The notes: generated by a model from the sequence alone, not told the origin. Shown: positions 14,833-25,193, counted from the first letter of the stretch. The stretch is DNA of 35,483 nucleotides from a bacterium (GCA_025360845.1 JANYBJ010000036.1:1-35483); one strand, 5' to 3'. A program made the numbers and translations.

Positions 14833-17565
14833 ATGCGACACAGCACAGCGAGTCACGAAACGCCCCGTTGCCGCCTGGGCGTGGCCGCTTGGCCGCTTGT
14901 TCGCCGACTCCTGTGCGCGAGTCTGTTTGTCCCGTGCCTGGCGCACGCCGCATGGGTGTGGATCGAGGGCGAGAAGCCGACGCAGCACACGATGAATCGT
15001 CACCCGTGGTGGTATGACCAGGTGAAGCGGGACGCCCTCTCGGGCGGGGATTTCATATCCAACTTCGACAAGGACAAACCCGGTGAGGCGACCTACGCTT
15101 TCGATGTGCCGAAAGCGGGGGAGTATGTCTTTTGGATCCACGGCAACCCGGTGAAAAGCCACCTCCTTTACGCCTTCAACGGCGACGACCTGAAGGAGGT
15201 TGATCTCTCCGGTCCGCTCCTCGAGTCGCTCAATATCGCGGCAGACGACAAGCCCGATCTGCGGTTCGTCGCGTGGATCCGCGTGGGAGCGGTTCTACTG
15301 AAGCAGGGCAAGAACGAAGTGAAGTTCCGCATGCAAGGGGAGCTCAGCAATCACGGCTTGCTGGACTGTTTCGTCTTGACCGACGAGCCCTTCACGCCGC
15401 GCGGGACAGCGAAGCCGGACCAGATGACCGAGCTGAAACGGCAGTCGGACGAAGCCAGCCGAGGGTGGTTCGCGTTCGATCCGCCGGAAGACAAATTCAG
15501 CGCAGACAGCGGCATCGACCTGCGTTTTCTCAACGAAGCCTTCGCCGGCGAAAAGGGCCGGATCATTTCGAAGGCCGGGCGTTTCTTGCATTCGTCCACT
15601 GGCGAACCGGTGCGCTTCTGGGCGGTGAACGGGCCGCCCCCTGAGCTGAAAGGCGAGCCGTTGCGCACCTGCGCCCGAGTGCTGGCCAAGTACGGGGTCA
15701 ATCTCGTCCGCATGCATGGCGCCGTGTACGACCCCAAGACCGGTGTGCCCGATCCCGCGCTCATCACCCGGCTTCAGGAGCGGGTGGCCGCCATGCGTGC
15801 GGAAGGCATCTACTCGCACCTCTCCATCTATTTCCCGCTCTGGTTCACGCCGAAGCCCGGCCTCGACTGGCTCGACGGTTACGACGGCAACAAAAATCCC
15901 TTTGCAGCCCTGTATTTCAACGACCGCTTCGAGGCCAAGTACCGCGACTGGTGGCTGTCGCTGCTCACGCAAAAGAACGCGGGCACCGGTAAGACCTTGC
16001 GCGAAGAGCCCGCGCTGATGAGCGTGGAGATCGTGAACGAGGACTCGTACTTCTTCTGGACCTTTTCTGATGCGAACATCCCCGACCCGCAGATGCGCCT
16101 TCTCGAGACCCGGTTCGGGAGTTGGCTGGGCAAGAAATACGGTTCGCCCACACAGGCGCTCGCCGCATGGAAAGGCACACGACTCAAGCGGGACGCGCCC
16201 GAGGAGGGCCGGATCGCCTTTCGCCCGCTGTGGAACATGTGCAACGACAAAAGCGTCCGGGATCAGGACACTGCCGCCTTCCTTCTCGAGAGCCAGCGCG
16301 GCTTTTACCAGCGCACGTGCGAGTACCTGCGGGAAATCGGTTTCAAAGGGCTGATCACCTGTTCGAACTGGACCACGGCCAGCGCGGAGATTCTGGGCCC
16401 GCTCGAGAAATACAGCTACACGGCCGGAGACTTTATTGACCGGCACGGCTACTTCGGGTGCGCCCATAAAGGCGACAACGCGGCGTGGTCGCTGCGCGAC
16501 GGGCATACCTATATGGAGCGCAGCGCGCTGCGGTTCGATCCCGAAGAGCCCGGTGCGCCCAAGATGTTCAACCATCCGGTCATGGACGTGCATTACAACC
16601 AGCGGCCCTCGATGATCTCCGAAACCACCTTTAACCGGCCGAACCGGTTCCGCAGCGAGGCGCCGCTGTTCTTTGCGGCCTACGGTGCCCTGCAGGGGTC
16701 CGACGGCATTGTCCACTTTGCTCTCGACGGTGCCCGCTGGGACGTGAAGCCGCAGTTTTGGATGCAGCCGTGGACCCTGATGGCGCCCTCGCAGATGGGC
16801 CAGTTCCCGGCTGCCGCGCTCGTCTATCGTCGCGGGCTCCTGAAAGAGGGTGACGTGCTGGCTGAACTCCGGCTGAAGCTGTCTGACCTTCTGGCACTGA
16901 AGGGCACGCCGCTGCCCCAAGACGCGTCGTTCGACGAACTCCGGCTGGCGGATGTGCCCACGGGTGCGACGCTCAAGCCCGGCAACCGCATCGACCCGCT
17001 CATCCATTTCGCAGGGAGGACGAGCGTCGTGATCGACGAGCAGGGCGGCCCCGCGAAGCTGGCTTCCCTCAACACGTTCATCGACCGGCCCCGGAAGATT
17101 GTCCGCAGCAGCACCGGCCAGCTCACGCTCGATTACGGTCGCGGGCTGCTGACCCTGGACGCTCCGCAAGTCCAAGGCGCAGTCGGCGCCTTGAATGCCG
17201 CGACGACCCTTTCGACAACGGATATCGCGATCGAATCCGGGCTCGATCTGGGCGCTTTCCTCGCCGTCTCGCTCGACGGACAACCGCTGGCGACCTCGTC
17301 GAAGATCCTGCTTCAAGTCATGTCCGAGGAGAAGGCGACCGGGTTTGAGACGCGCCGTGAAGGCGCGCTGACACGGATCGTGTCGATCGGCAAGAGCCCT
17401 TGGATGGTCAGAGAGCTTCAGGGTACGGTCCGCTTCAAACGGCCCGACGCCGCCCGCCTTAAAGTGACGAAACTGGATGCCAACGGCGACGTCCTGAAGC
17501 CGTTTGGCAACGCTGCGGAAATCCGTCTCGCGCCGGATGCGCTCTATTATCGGATTGAACGGTAA
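14833..17565 (+). CDS. Secreted clan GH-A-like glycoside hydrolase
   Basis: A 910-aa protein with an N-terminal signal peptide after a long basic start (cleavage near AHAAW, residues 38-41). Residues 42-185 look like a binding module (EGEKP start, YVFWIHG). A TIM-barrel region (about 210-690) follows. EIVNED (Glu403) fits the acid/base at the end of strand 4 and MISETTF (Glu597) the nucleophile at the end of strand 7 of clan GH-A, with LVRMHG (292-296) and HGYF (538-541) between. The C-terminal 200 residues are beta-rich. The protein is not clearly any one GH family; GH5, GH2 and beta-agarase-type families are relatives to test. GAGGAG at 14823-14828 precedes the start, 11 nt after the giant protein stop, so they share an operon. 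It would act outside the cytoplasm. Confidence 0.72.
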   Translation: MRHSTASHETPRCRLGVAAWPLVRRLLCASLFVPCLAHAAWVWIEGEKPTQHTMNRHPWWYDQVKRDALSGGDFISNFDKDKPGEATYAFDVPKAGEYVFWIHGNPVKSHLLYAFNGDDLKEVDLSGPLLESLNIAADDKPDLRFVAWIRVGAVLLKQGKNEVKFRMQGELSNHGLLDCFVLTDEPFTPRGTAKPDQMTELKRQSDEASRGWFAFDPPEDKFSADSGIDLRFLNEAFAGEKGRIISKAGRFLHSSTGEPVRFWAVNGPPPELKGEPLRTCARVLAKYGVNLVRMHGAVYDPKTGVPDPALITRLQERVAAMRAEGIYSHLSIYFPLWFTPKPGLDWLDGYDGNKNPFAALYFNDRFEAKYRDWWLSLLTQKNAGTGKTLREEPALMSVEIVNEDSYFFWTFSDANIPDPQMRLLETRFGSWLGKKYGSPTQALAAWKGTRLKRDAPEEGRIAFRPLWNMCNDKSVRDQDTAAFLLESQRGFYQRTCEYLREIGFKGLITCSNWTTASAEILGPLEKYSYTAGDFIDRHGYFGCAHKGDNAAWSLRDGHTYMERSALRFDPEEPGAPKMFNHPVMDVHYNQRPSMISETTFNRPNRFRSEAPLFFAAYGALQGSDGIVHFALDGARWDVKPQFWMQPWTLMAPSQMGQFPAAALVYRRGLLKEGDVLAELRLKLSDLLALKGTPLPQDASFDELRLADVPTGATLKPGNRIDPLIHFAGRTSVVIDEQGGPAKLASLNTFIDRPRKIVRSSTGQLTLDYGRGLLTLDAPQVQGAVGALNAATTLSTTDIAIESGLDLGAFLAVSLDGQPLATSSKILLQVMSEEKATGFETRREGALTRIVSIGKSPWMVRELQGTVRFKRPDAARLKVTKLDANGDVLKPFGNAAEIRLAPDALYYRIER

Positions 17566-17616
17566 TAGCCGTATCGGCCGAATTCGCGCCTTAAACCTGC
17601 GAAGAAGAGGTGATAT

Positions 17617-20412
17617 ATGAACATGCGATGGGTGCTGGTTGGAGCGTCAGTATGGACGGCCGTTTCGGCAGTTCCGGTTGCGGCCCAACAGGCGGATGCC
17701 GCTGCCGCACCGGCCGAGCCGATGAGCGTCTGGTTCGTCAAACCGGCCAAGTCCTTCCACGAAGCCTGCGTGCTGGGCAACGGGCGGCTCGGCGCGATGG
17801 ACCTGGGCGGGCTCGGCAAGGAGCGCATTGTGCTCAACGAGTCTTCCGTTTGGACCGGCGGCCCGTACGACGCGAACCGCTATGACGCCTACACATGTCT
17901 GCCGGACGTGCGGAGCAACTTCTTCGCAGGCAACATCGGCGCGGCGCAAAACGAGCTGACAAAGAATTTCGGCTATCCCGCCGGCGTGAGCGGCTGGGGG
18001 GACCGGGATCAGTTCGGGTCTTATCAGACACTGGGTGATCTGACCGTGACTTTTGGCGGCAAAGCGGTGGAGACCAAACTCTCCTCGCCCAGCGGGCACG
18101 AGAACGGTGACGGCAAAACCATCGCAAACAGCGTGGACGGCGATGCCGGCACCAAGTGGTGTGTGGAAAAGGCCGGGCAGGCGGTGGTGTGGCAGATCGA
18201 ACTGGTCAAGGAGCAGACGGCCACCGCGTATTCGCTGACCAGCGCCGATGATGTGCCGACCCGCGATCCGCAGGTGTGGTCGCTCGAGGGCTCGGCGGAC
18301 GGCAAATCATGGGTCGGACTTGACCGGCGCACGCCCGGCAAACCGTTTGAACAACGGCATCAGACCCAGACGTTCGACATCGCGAAACCCGCCGCCTTCC
18401 GCTTCTACCGCTTCACGTTCACGCCGCAGGAGGCGTACTTCCAGGTGGCGGAGATCGCCCTGAAGGGCGTTGATGTGGCAGCCGTTCCGCCTCCAGTGCC
18501 GGACAATTACCGCCGCGACCTCAACCTTATGACCGGCGTCGCCACCACGAGGTACACGCAGGAGGGTGTTGAGTTCACTCGCGAACTCGTGGTTTCCAAG
18601 CCGGACGAAGTGATCGCGCTCCGCCTCAAGTCACGCAAGCCGGGCGCACTCTCCTTCACTGCGGCCCTTTCCCGCAAGGAGTGTTCGACCGTCGCTGCCG
18701 AGGCCGGTTTCCAGCGGATGGAAGGCCAGCTCCCCTTCCACAAGCCCCTGGGCGTGAGCGGCGAGGGCGTGCGCTACCTGGCCCTGCTGGGCGCGACCGC
18801 CAAGGGGGGCAAAGTCAGCGTCTCGGATGCAGGCGTGTCGATCGAAGGCGCGGACGAGGCCACGCTCATCGTGTCGGCCGGCACCGACCTGTTCAACAAG
18901 GACTATGCCCCGCTGGCGCGCGGGCGTCTGGCAAAGGCCCTGGCGAAACCCTTTGACCGCATTCTGGGCGACGCGGCGGCCGACCACGCGTCGCTCATGA
19001 ACCGGTGCCGGATCTCGCTGCCGCAGGGTGCCAATTCCCAATTGCCCACGCCCGACCGCGTGCGGCAGGCCGAGACCGTTTCCGATCCCGCGCTGGCCGC
19101 GCTCTACTTCCAGTTCGGCCGACATCTGATGGTCTCCGGCTCGCGTCCCGACTCGCAGCTCCCCACGAATCTGCAGGGCATCTGGGCCGAGGAGTACGAC
19201 ACCCCGTGGCGCGGCGACTTCCACAGCAACATCAACCTGCAGATGAACTATTGGCCGGCCGAGGTCGCGAACCTGTCGGATTGCCACCTGCCGCTCATGC
19301 GCTTCATCGAGGGCGTCGCCAAAGAGGGCGCGAAGACCGCTAAGGCTTATTACAACGCGCCGGGCTGGATGGCCAATCACACCCAGAACCCGTGGTTCGA
19401 AACCGCGCCAAGCTGCCTGGGCGCCTGTGTGGGCCCGACCTGCGGCGCCTGGCTCGCCCAGCACATCGCCACGCATTACGCCTTCACTCTGGACAAGGCG
19501 TTCCTGAAGAAATACTATCCGCTGATGCGGGGGGCGAGCGAGTTCTGTCAGGCCGTGCTGGTCGAGGACCCCAAGACGCGTCTGCTGGTGACCGTCCCCT
19601 CCAACTCGCCGGAGAACGCCTACCGCTACACGGACCGCGAGGGAAAGAGCCAGACCACGTCCTTCTGCGTCGGCTCGACTTTTGACCTGCAGATCATCCG
19701 CGACCTGCTGGCCCGCACCGCCGAAGCCGCGCGCATCCTGGGAACCGACGAGGCGTTCGCCAAAAGCCTGGATGCCACGCGGGCCAGGCTCATGCCCACC
19801 CGCGTGAACAAAGAGGGCCGCATCATGGAGTGGCAGGAGGACTTCGAGGAGGTCGAGATCCACCACCGCCACTCGTCGCACCTCTGGGGCCTGTACCCCG
19901 GCACGGAGATCAACCCCCAGGTGCCCGAGCTGTTCAAAGGCGCACGGCTGTCGCTCGAACGCCGCGGGGACGCCTCCACCGGGTGGTCCATGGCATGGAA
20001 GGCCAACTTCTGGGCCCGCATGCAGGACGGCGACCACGCCAGCACGCTGCTCACGATGCTCATCGGCCGCGGCGCGCCGAACCTGCTCTGCCTGCACGCG
20101 CCATTCCAGATCGACGGCAACTTCGGCGGCTGCGCGGCCGTCGCCGAGATGCTGATCCAGAGCCACGAGCTCACCGCCGACGGCAAGCCGCTCCTTCGCC
20201 TGCTCCCGGCCCTGCCGAAGGCGTGGGCCACGGGCTCCGCCCAAGGCCTGCGCGCACGCGGCGACTTCACCGTGGACATGCAGTGGAAGGACGGCAAGGT
20301 GACGGACTTCCGCGTTGTTTCTCCGCAGCCGCGCCAGGTCGCGGTCGTGGTAAACGGCAAGACCGAAATCGTGAAAGCCGACACCCGCGGCGAGCCCCGG
20401 TTGCAATATTGA
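17617..20412 (+). CDS. Secreted GH95 alpha-L-fucosidase-type hydrolase with F5/8C insertion
   Basis: A 931-aa protein with a signal peptide (cleavage near VAAQQA, 21-25). GH95 enzymes invert and remove terminal alpha-1,2-L-fucose or related L-galactose. Family features are LGNGRLGAM (53-61), [11 protein letters not shown] (73-83), [10 protein letters not shown] with Asn538 and Asn540 matching the catalytic asparagines, SPEN (Glu666) at the acid position and QIDGNFGG (Asp833). An F5/8 type C (CBM32-like) module of about 140 residues (150-292) is inserted in the N-terminal beta domain, between [11 protein letters not shown] and [17 protein letters not shown], which are contiguous in ordinary GH95 proteins. 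AAGAGGTGAT gives a strong ribosome-binding site. It follows the GH-A gene by 51 nt, probably the same operon, and is the last gene before a new promoter. Confidence 0.88.
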   Translation: MNMRWVLVGASVWTAVSAVPVAAQQADAAAAPAEPMSVWFVKPAKSFHEACVLGNGRLGAMDLGGLGKERIVLNESSVWTGGPYDANRYDAYTCLPDVRSNFFAGNIGAAQNELTKNFGYPAGVSGWGDRDQFGSYQTLGDLTVTFGGKAVETKLSSPSGHENGDGKTIANSVDGDAGTKWCVEKAGQAVVWQIELVKEQTATAYSLTSADDVPTRDPQVWSLEGSADGKSWVGLDRRTPGKPFEQRHQTQTFDIAKPAAFRFYRFTFTPQEAYFQVAEIALKGVDVAAVPPPVPDNYRRDLNLMTGVATTRYTQEGVEFTRELVVSKPDEVIALRLKSRKPGALSFTAALSRKECSTVAAEAGFQRMEGQLPFHKPLGVSGEGVRYLALLGATAKGGKVSVSDAGVSIEGADEATLIVSAGTDLFNKDYAPLARGRLAKALAKPFDRILGDAAADHASLMNRCRISLPQGANSQLPTPDRVRQAETVSDPALAALYFQFGRHLMVSGSRPDSQLPTNLQGIWAEEYDTPWRGDFHSNINLQMNYWPAEVANLSDCHLPLMRFIEGVAKEGAKTAKAYYNAPGWMANHTQNPWFETAPSCLGACVGPTCGAWLAQHIATHYAFTLDKAFLKKYYPLMRGASEFCQAVLVEDPKTRLLVTVPSNSPENAYRYTDREGKSQTTSFCVGSTFDLQIIRDLLARTAEAARILGTDEAFAKSLDATRARLMPTRVNKEGRIMEWQEDFEEVEIHHRHSSHLWGLYPGTEINPQVPELFKGARLSLERRGDASTGWSMAWKANFWARMQDGDHASTLLTMLIGRGAPNLLCLHAPFQIDGNFGGCAAVAEMLIQSHELTADGKPLLRLLPALPKAWATGSAQGLRARGDFTVDMQWKDGKVTDFRVVSPQPRQVAVVVNGKTEIVKADTRGEPRLQY

Positions 20413-20415
20413 GAA

Positions 20416-20444
20416 TTGCTGAAATTGCCGCGATATGCTATAAC
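20416..20444 (+). promoter_or_regulatory. Possible promoter of the second giant repeat-protein gene
   Basis: TATAAC (20439-20444) is a good -10; at 17 nt spacing the -35 is TTGCTG (20416-20421), a weak match. It lies just after the GH95 stop, so the second giant gene could be transcribed separately. Confidence 0.4.
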
Positions 20445-20513
20445 TCTTATGTAATGTGTAGTTCAGGCGCTGTTACAAAGTAGAAAAGTACTCGAAAATA
20501 AGGAGATCAGAGC

Positions 20514-23500
20514 ATGAAGTCAATCAGGAGCGAGTGGTTAGCGGTGATGCTGTCCGGTCTGGGTCTTGTTGCGGCGCTTCCGTCTTTCGGGGGCGGGGCG
20601 TTCTCCACTTCGGGCCCGTTGGGCAACGGCAATCTGGACGCGAGCATCGGGCTGAATGCGGCGAAAACCTATACGCACGCGTACAACATCCGCGGCGGTG
20701 ACGTGACCATCAACGGCGTCTCGTTCACGGGCGTGAACAATTTCACGGGTGTCGATGGCTCCTTCAGTATGTCCGGGTGGAACTTGATGAGCTCCGGAGG
20801 GAGCACGATCGGCGCGGGCTCGGGGCTCAATGCGCTGTTGGCTGCTTTCAACTATAACAACTCGGAGAACGTGCTTTCGCTCAGCAACCTGGGGGCCGGG
20901 AAGACTTACGTTTTGACCTTTTATAACAAAGCGTGGGGATCGGCCGGCAACGACCGGGTCCTGGCAGTCACCTCCTCGAGCGGCGCGGCGACCACGTTCG
21001 ACGAGAACATGGGGGGTGACGTCAACGCGAACCTGCTGCGGTACACCTTCACGGCCTCAAGCGACAGCGAATGGGTGAAGTTCGCGACGCTCATCTCCGG
21101 AACCATGCACTTCTACGGGTTCACCACCGAGCAGGTGTTCAACAACGCCTGGAGCGGCGGCGCGGACTGGACCACCGCCACATGGGGCACCCCCGGCGTT
21201 CCCAATTCCCGGGGCGCCAACGCCAGTTTCCCTGCGCAAGGCTCGCCCACGGCCATCAACCTGAACGCCCCCGTGACCGTCGGCCACCTCCAGTTCGACG
21301 GCGCGAACGCCTGGACCCTGTCCGGCGCGAACACGCTGACCCTACAGGCCGATGTGGGCGGCGTCTCCGTCCTCAGCACGCCGACCGGCGCGCACACGAT
21401 CTCGACCGCCGTCACGCTGGACAACGCCCTGATAAAGGAGGGGAGCGGCTCGCTGACGCTGGCGGGAACGGTTTCAGGCGCAGGCTCTGTGACCGTCGAT
21501 GCCGGAACGCTGGAGATTACGGCGGCCAACACGTTGCCCGTCGGCACGTCCGTTGAAATCGCGGCAGACGCCTTCCTGAAGCTGAGCAACGCCAGCGAGC
21601 AGACGGTGACGCTCCTGACCTTCGGCGGTGTGCGTCAGCACAGCGGCACCTGGGGCGCGGAGGGGAGCGGCGCGCCACTCACGAGCCCCAGGTTCACCGG
21701 CACCGGCCTGCTGCGGGTCCTCGCCGGCCCTGTGGCCGGAACCTTCACCGCTTCGGGCTCTCTGGGCGGCGGCGCTTTGGACGCGCGCGTCGGGCTGGAC
21801 TCGGGCGCGACCTACTTTGGCGCGGTCAACGTGAACGGCGGGGCGCTGACGATCAAGGGCGTGGCGTTCGCGGGCAGCGCCGGCGGGAATCCGGCGGGCG
21901 TCACCTATACCACGGACAACTTTGGGAGTACGATGGTTGCGGCTCAAAGTACAGTCACCGGCCAACTCGGTTCGATGCTGAACGACTTCAACTATGGGAA
22001 CGGCACGACACCGCAGACCCTTGCCCTCAAAAACCTCATTGCCGGACGGACTTACAGCCTCACCCTGTACAACCGGGTCTGGGGTGCCTATGGACCCCGT
22101 GGTCAGACGATCACGACGACCAGCGGGGCCACGACGGTTTTCAACGAGGATGACGGTGAGACCGGAACCGCCAACTGGCTCCGCTATACGTTCATCGCCT
22201 CCGGCGCCACCGAAGTCCTCACGATGACCCCGGTGGTAAGCGGGAACGGATTTTACCTGTACGGATTCAGCGTCGCCGCGGGGGCGGCGGGGACGTATAC
22301 CAATGTGACCCGACGCGATTCCGGAGCCAAGGTGATCGCCGACGACCTCCTGTCCGATGTCCGCATCGTCGAAGGCACGGGCACGGTCGGCGACATCACG
22401 CTCGGGGCGGCCACGACCACCATCAACTCCCTGACCGAGAGCGCGACTGAGGATCTCGCCACGATTAACTCCGGCAACGGGATCTTGGCGTTGAACAGCA
22501 TTCTGCTGGAGGCCGGAGCGGGCGGTTTGACGATCAACAACGGTCTGCTCAAGAGCGCGGGTACGAGCCTGCTCGTGGACAACGCCAGCGCCAACCCCGT
22601 CACGGTCAACTCCGTGATCGCGAACGGAACCGGCGCCAGCGCTTTGGCCAAGACCGGCCTCGGCACACTGACCCTGAACACCGTCAGCGGCCACACCGGC
22701 GGAACCACAGTCAACGGCGGGACGCTGCGGCTCACGGGCAGCGGCACGGTCGGCGGCGGGCCCTTAACGGTTGACGGGGGCACGTTGCAGGTCGACGGCG
22801 GATCGGTCTATCCGGGTTATGGCGACGCCTGGCGGGTGCGGATCGCCAACAGCACTGTCAACCAGACAGCCGGCTGGTTGGGCTACGACGGGTATGTTCA
22901 GATCTTGGACTCCACGCTGAACCTCTCCGGCGGCACCTTTGCCGTCGGGCTCGAGAACCTGCTCGGCTGGGGCGGCGCGAACACGACGGTGAACATCAGC
23001 GGCAGCCACGTGGCCGACTGGTATGTGACGCGGTTTGAAAGCGGAACCGTAACCCTGAACCTGCTCAGCGGCGGCATGCTCTATACCGACCAGATCTACA
23101 GCAGGGGCGCCACGGGGCTCATCCGGTTCGACGGCGGCAAGCTGGGCATGAGCGGCCGCGATCCCGGACGCACGCCCAACGACTGGATTTACGTCGTGGC
23201 GGGCTCGCTGACCCTTAACGTGGAGAACGGCGGGGCGGTCATCGACACCGCATACGGCAGCGCCACCATCAACCGGCCCTTCCTGCGTGACGGCGCCTCC
23301 ACCGGCGGCCTGACCAAGACGGGGGCCAACACCCTGACGCTCACCACCCTCGGCACCTACGCCGGCGACACCTTGGTGCAGGGCGGCACGCTGAAGCTGG
23401 GCCAGGCGCCTGCCGTGCCCCTCGTCAATGCAGGCTTCGAGCAGCCCGCGTTTGGGGCCGATGGCCAGTGGAGCTATATGGGCAGCGACGGCCTGCCCGG

Positions 23501-25130
23501 CGGCTGGACCATCACCGCCGGCGGTATCGCCCGCAACTGGGCACCCTGGGTGGCGGTTGCCCCGCAAGGCGTCCAGGTGGCCTATCTGCAGCAGAACGCC
23601 ACTTTAACGCAGAACATCACGGTTCCGCTTCCCGGCACATACAGGCTCTCTTTCCGCGCGTCGAACCGTCCTGGCTATAATGCGGTTCATCTGGCGGTGC
23701 AGTTCGACGGCGTGACCGCAGGTTCGTGGCTCTACACCGAGATCGACAACGGCGGCGCATTCAAGAGCTTTTCCGTGGACCTCGGCGTGTTGCCGGTCGG
23801 CACGCATGAACTGAAATTCGTCGGGACGACGCCCGGCTGGGATACGGCGACGGCCATCGACGATGTGCAGCTTGTGCAACTTACAGGTCACATTCCCGGC
23901 ACGCTGCCGATCGGCACGCGTGTGGCGGTCTCGGCGGGTGCCACCTTAGAGTTGAATGGGGCCAGCCAGACCTTGGCCGGGCTGAGCGGCAGCGGGCGGG
24001 TGGTGAACAGCACGCCGGCCAACGTGCTGCTCACGGTCGGCGGCGACAACGCCAGCACAAGTTTCGGCGGAACGGTCGAAGGCGCCATCGATCTCGCCAA
24101 GGTGGGCACAGGCACGCTGTCGCTCTCTGGCGTGAACTCCTACAGCGGCGCGACCCTGGTGCGGGAAGGCACGCTGCAACTGCCGCCCGTCGGCGCGGCC
24201 GCGACAGTCCCCAACCCCTCCTTTGAAACGCACGATCCGTTGAACCAAGGGAATTGGGCTTATGCCGCCACAGGCTCAGGGTGGGCTTTCTCCGCCGCCG
24301 GCATCGCGGCGCCGGGCTCCCCCTGGGTAAACGGCGGCGCGGGAATAGACGGCGCTGTTGCCGGCTTCATACAAAACAACGGCACGATTACCGGCACCAT
24401 CACTGTCGGCCCCGCCGGATATTACCATCTCGCCTTCCTGGCCGGGAAGCGCCCTGGGTTGCCTGCCACGGACCTGTATGTGGATGTTGACGGGGTCAAC
24501 AAGCTGTTTTTCGCCGCATCGGCGTTGGGCAATGAAATGGGAGCCTCCTTTGGGGGAGATTTCCCGCTGACGAGCGGTCCGCACATCTTGACCTTCAGGG
24601 GTGTCACCACCACGGGCGACAACGACATCTGGATCGACCGGATCGCCGCAACCTTCACCGGCGGCAGCCTGCCCACGGGCACGGCGGTCACGGTCTCCTC
24701 GGGCGCGGTGCTGGACCTGAACGGCAACGCCCAGCCCTTGGCGGGGCTGAGCGGCAGCGGGCTTGTCACCAACGGCACGCTCGCCGTCACTGGCGTGATC
24801 GCGCCGGGCGGCACGAATGTGGTCGGCAAGCTGACGGTCGCGGCCTCGGCGGCGCTGAGCGGGACGCTGCTGATCGACGTCGCCGCGGACGGCACCGGCG
24901 ACCTTCTGCAGGTGCAGGGCAACCTGAACATCACGGGGCTGGCCTTGCAGATTCAGGATGTGAATCAGTTCAAGTCCGGCTCGCAATATGTCATTGCGAC
25001 CTTTGCGCCGGGCGGCTTGACCGGGCACTTCGCCTCGACGAATCTCGGCACCAAGCGGACGGTGGCCTACAACAACGCATCAGGAGAGATTCGCTTGGTC
25101 GGAAGCGGATTTCTGCTCATACTTAAATAG
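20514..25130 (+). CDS. Giant secreted beta-strand-repeat protein, paralogue of 10820-14821
   Basis: 1538 aa with a signal peptide (residues 1-27). Two copies of a module of about 175 residues (about 31-207 and 408-587; pattern FNYxN, TYxLTLYNxxWG, LRYTF) lie at the N-terminus, split by beta-strand repeats (TIGR02601 type). A central region (about 600-960) and the C-terminal 120 residues align with the first giant protein, and two NAGFE-type modules (about 969-1124 and 1231-1380) follow. It ends GSGFLLILK, like the paralogue, without a PEP-CTERM, barrel or sortase signal. AGGAG sits 8 nt before the ATG. 41 nt at 23302-23342 are identical to 12912-12952. Probably an alternative or companion scaffold or adhesin of the cluster. 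Confidence 0.8.
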   Translation: MKSIRSEWLAVMLSGLGLVAALPSFGGGAFSTSGPLGNGNLDASIGLNAAKTYTHAYNIRGGDVTINGVSFTGVNNFTGVDGSFSMSGWNLMSSGGSTIGAGSGLNALLAAFNYNNSENVLSLSNLGAGKTYVLTFYNKAWGSAGNDRVLAVTSSSGAATTFDENMGGDVNANLLRYTFTASSDSEWVKFATLISGTMHFYGFTTEQVFNNAWSGGADWTTATWGTPGVPNSRGANASFPAQGSPTAINLNAPVTVGHLQFDGANAWTLSGANTLTLQADVGGVSVLSTPTGAHTISTAVTLDNALIKEGSGSLTLAGTVSGAGSVTVDAGTLEITAANTLPVGTSVEIAADAFLKLSNASEQTVTLLTFGGVRQHSGTWGAEGSGAPLTSPRFTGTGLLRVLAGPVAGTFTASGSLGGGALDARVGLDSGATYFGAVNVNGGALTIKGVAFAGSAGGNPAGVTYTTDNFGSTMVAAQSTVTGQLGSMLNDFNYGNGTTPQTLALKNLIAGRTYSLTLYNRVWGAYGPRGQTITTTSGATTVFNEDDGETGTANWLRYTFIASGATEVLTMTPVVSGNGFYLYGFSVAAGAAGTYTNVTRRDSGAKVIADDLLSDVRIVEGTGTVGDITLGAATTTINSLTESATEDLATINSGNGILALNSILLEAGAGGLTINNGLLKSAGTSLLVDNASANPVTVNSVIANGTGASALAKTGLGTLTLNTVSGHTGGTTVNGGTLRLTGSGTVGGGPLTVDGGTLQVDGGSVYPGYGDAWRVRIANSTVNQTAGWLGYDGYVQILDSTLNLSGGTFAVGLENLLGWGGANTTVNISGSHVADWYVTRFESGTVTLNLLSGGMLYTDQIYSRGATGLIRFDGGKLGMSGRDPGRTPNDWIYVVAGSLTLNVENGGAVIDTAYGSATINRPFLRDGASTGGLTKTGANTLTLTTLGTYAGDTLVQGGTLKLGQAPAVPLVNAGFEQPAFGADGQWSYMGSDGLPGGWTITAGGIARNWAPWVAVAPQGVQVAYLQQNATLTQNITVPLPGTYRLSFRASNRPGYNAVHLAVQFDGVTAGSWLYTEIDNGGAFKSFSVDLGVLPVGTHELKFVGTTPGWDTATAIDDVQLVQLTGHIPGTLPIGTRVAVSAGATLELNGASQTLAGLSGSGRVVNSTPANVLLTVGGDNASTSFGGTVEGAIDLAKVGTGTLSLSGVNSYSGATLVREGTLQLPPVGAAATVPNPSFETHDPLNQGNWAYAATGSGWAFSAAGIAAPGSPWVNGGAGIDGAVAGFIQNNGTITGTITVGPAGYYHLAFLAGKRPGLPATDLYVDVDGVNKLFFAASALGNEMGASFGGDFPLTSGPHILTFRGVTTTGDNDIWIDRIAATFTGGSLPTGTAVTVSSGAVLDLNGNAQPLAGLSGSGLVTNGTLAVTGVIAPGGTNVVGKLTVAASAALSGTLLIDVAADGTGDLLQVQGNLNITGLALQIQDVNQFKSGSQYVIATFAPGGLTGHFASTNLGTKRTVAYNNASGEIRLVGSGFLLILK
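20605..21135 (+). repeat. FNY/LYN-type module, copy 1
   Basis: Encodes SGPLGNGNLDASIGL to YGFTTEQ. Its homologue follows at 21735-22275 within the same gene. Confidence 0.65.
21735..22275 (+). repeat. FNY/LYN-type module, copy 2
   Basis: Encodes SGSLGGGALDARVGL to YGFSVAAG; clearly homologous to the copy at 20605-21135, with the same order of motifs. Confidence 0.65.
23418..23886 (+). repeat. NAGFE-type carbohydrate-binding-like module, copy in paralogue
   Basis: LVNAGFEQP to TAIDDVQLV; closely similar to 13045-13535, including the shared GGAFKS and GTHELKFVGT-type segments. Confidence 0.65.
24206..24655 (+). repeat. NAGFE-type module, diverged copy
   Basis: VPNPSFETH to WIDRIAATF; same layout as the copy at 23418, sequence diverged. 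Confidence 0.55.
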
Positions 25131-25133
25131 CCG

Positions 25134-25151
25134 GGCGGTTGAGTGACCGCC
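25134..25151 (+). terminator. Small hairpin after the second giant gene
   Basis: GGCGGT and ACCGCC form a 6-bp stem with a 6-nt loop right after the stop. No T-tract follows, so termination would be weak. Confidence 0.35.
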
Positions 25152-25193
25152 AAGGCGCTTTGATTTCAGGTGAACGAACAAGAGGAGGACAGT

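Noticed and set aside
15295-17316. Minus-strand open frame of 673 codons opposite the GH-A gene
   Set aside because: Antisense shadow; the sense strand has a signal peptide, catalytic motifs and operon spacing.
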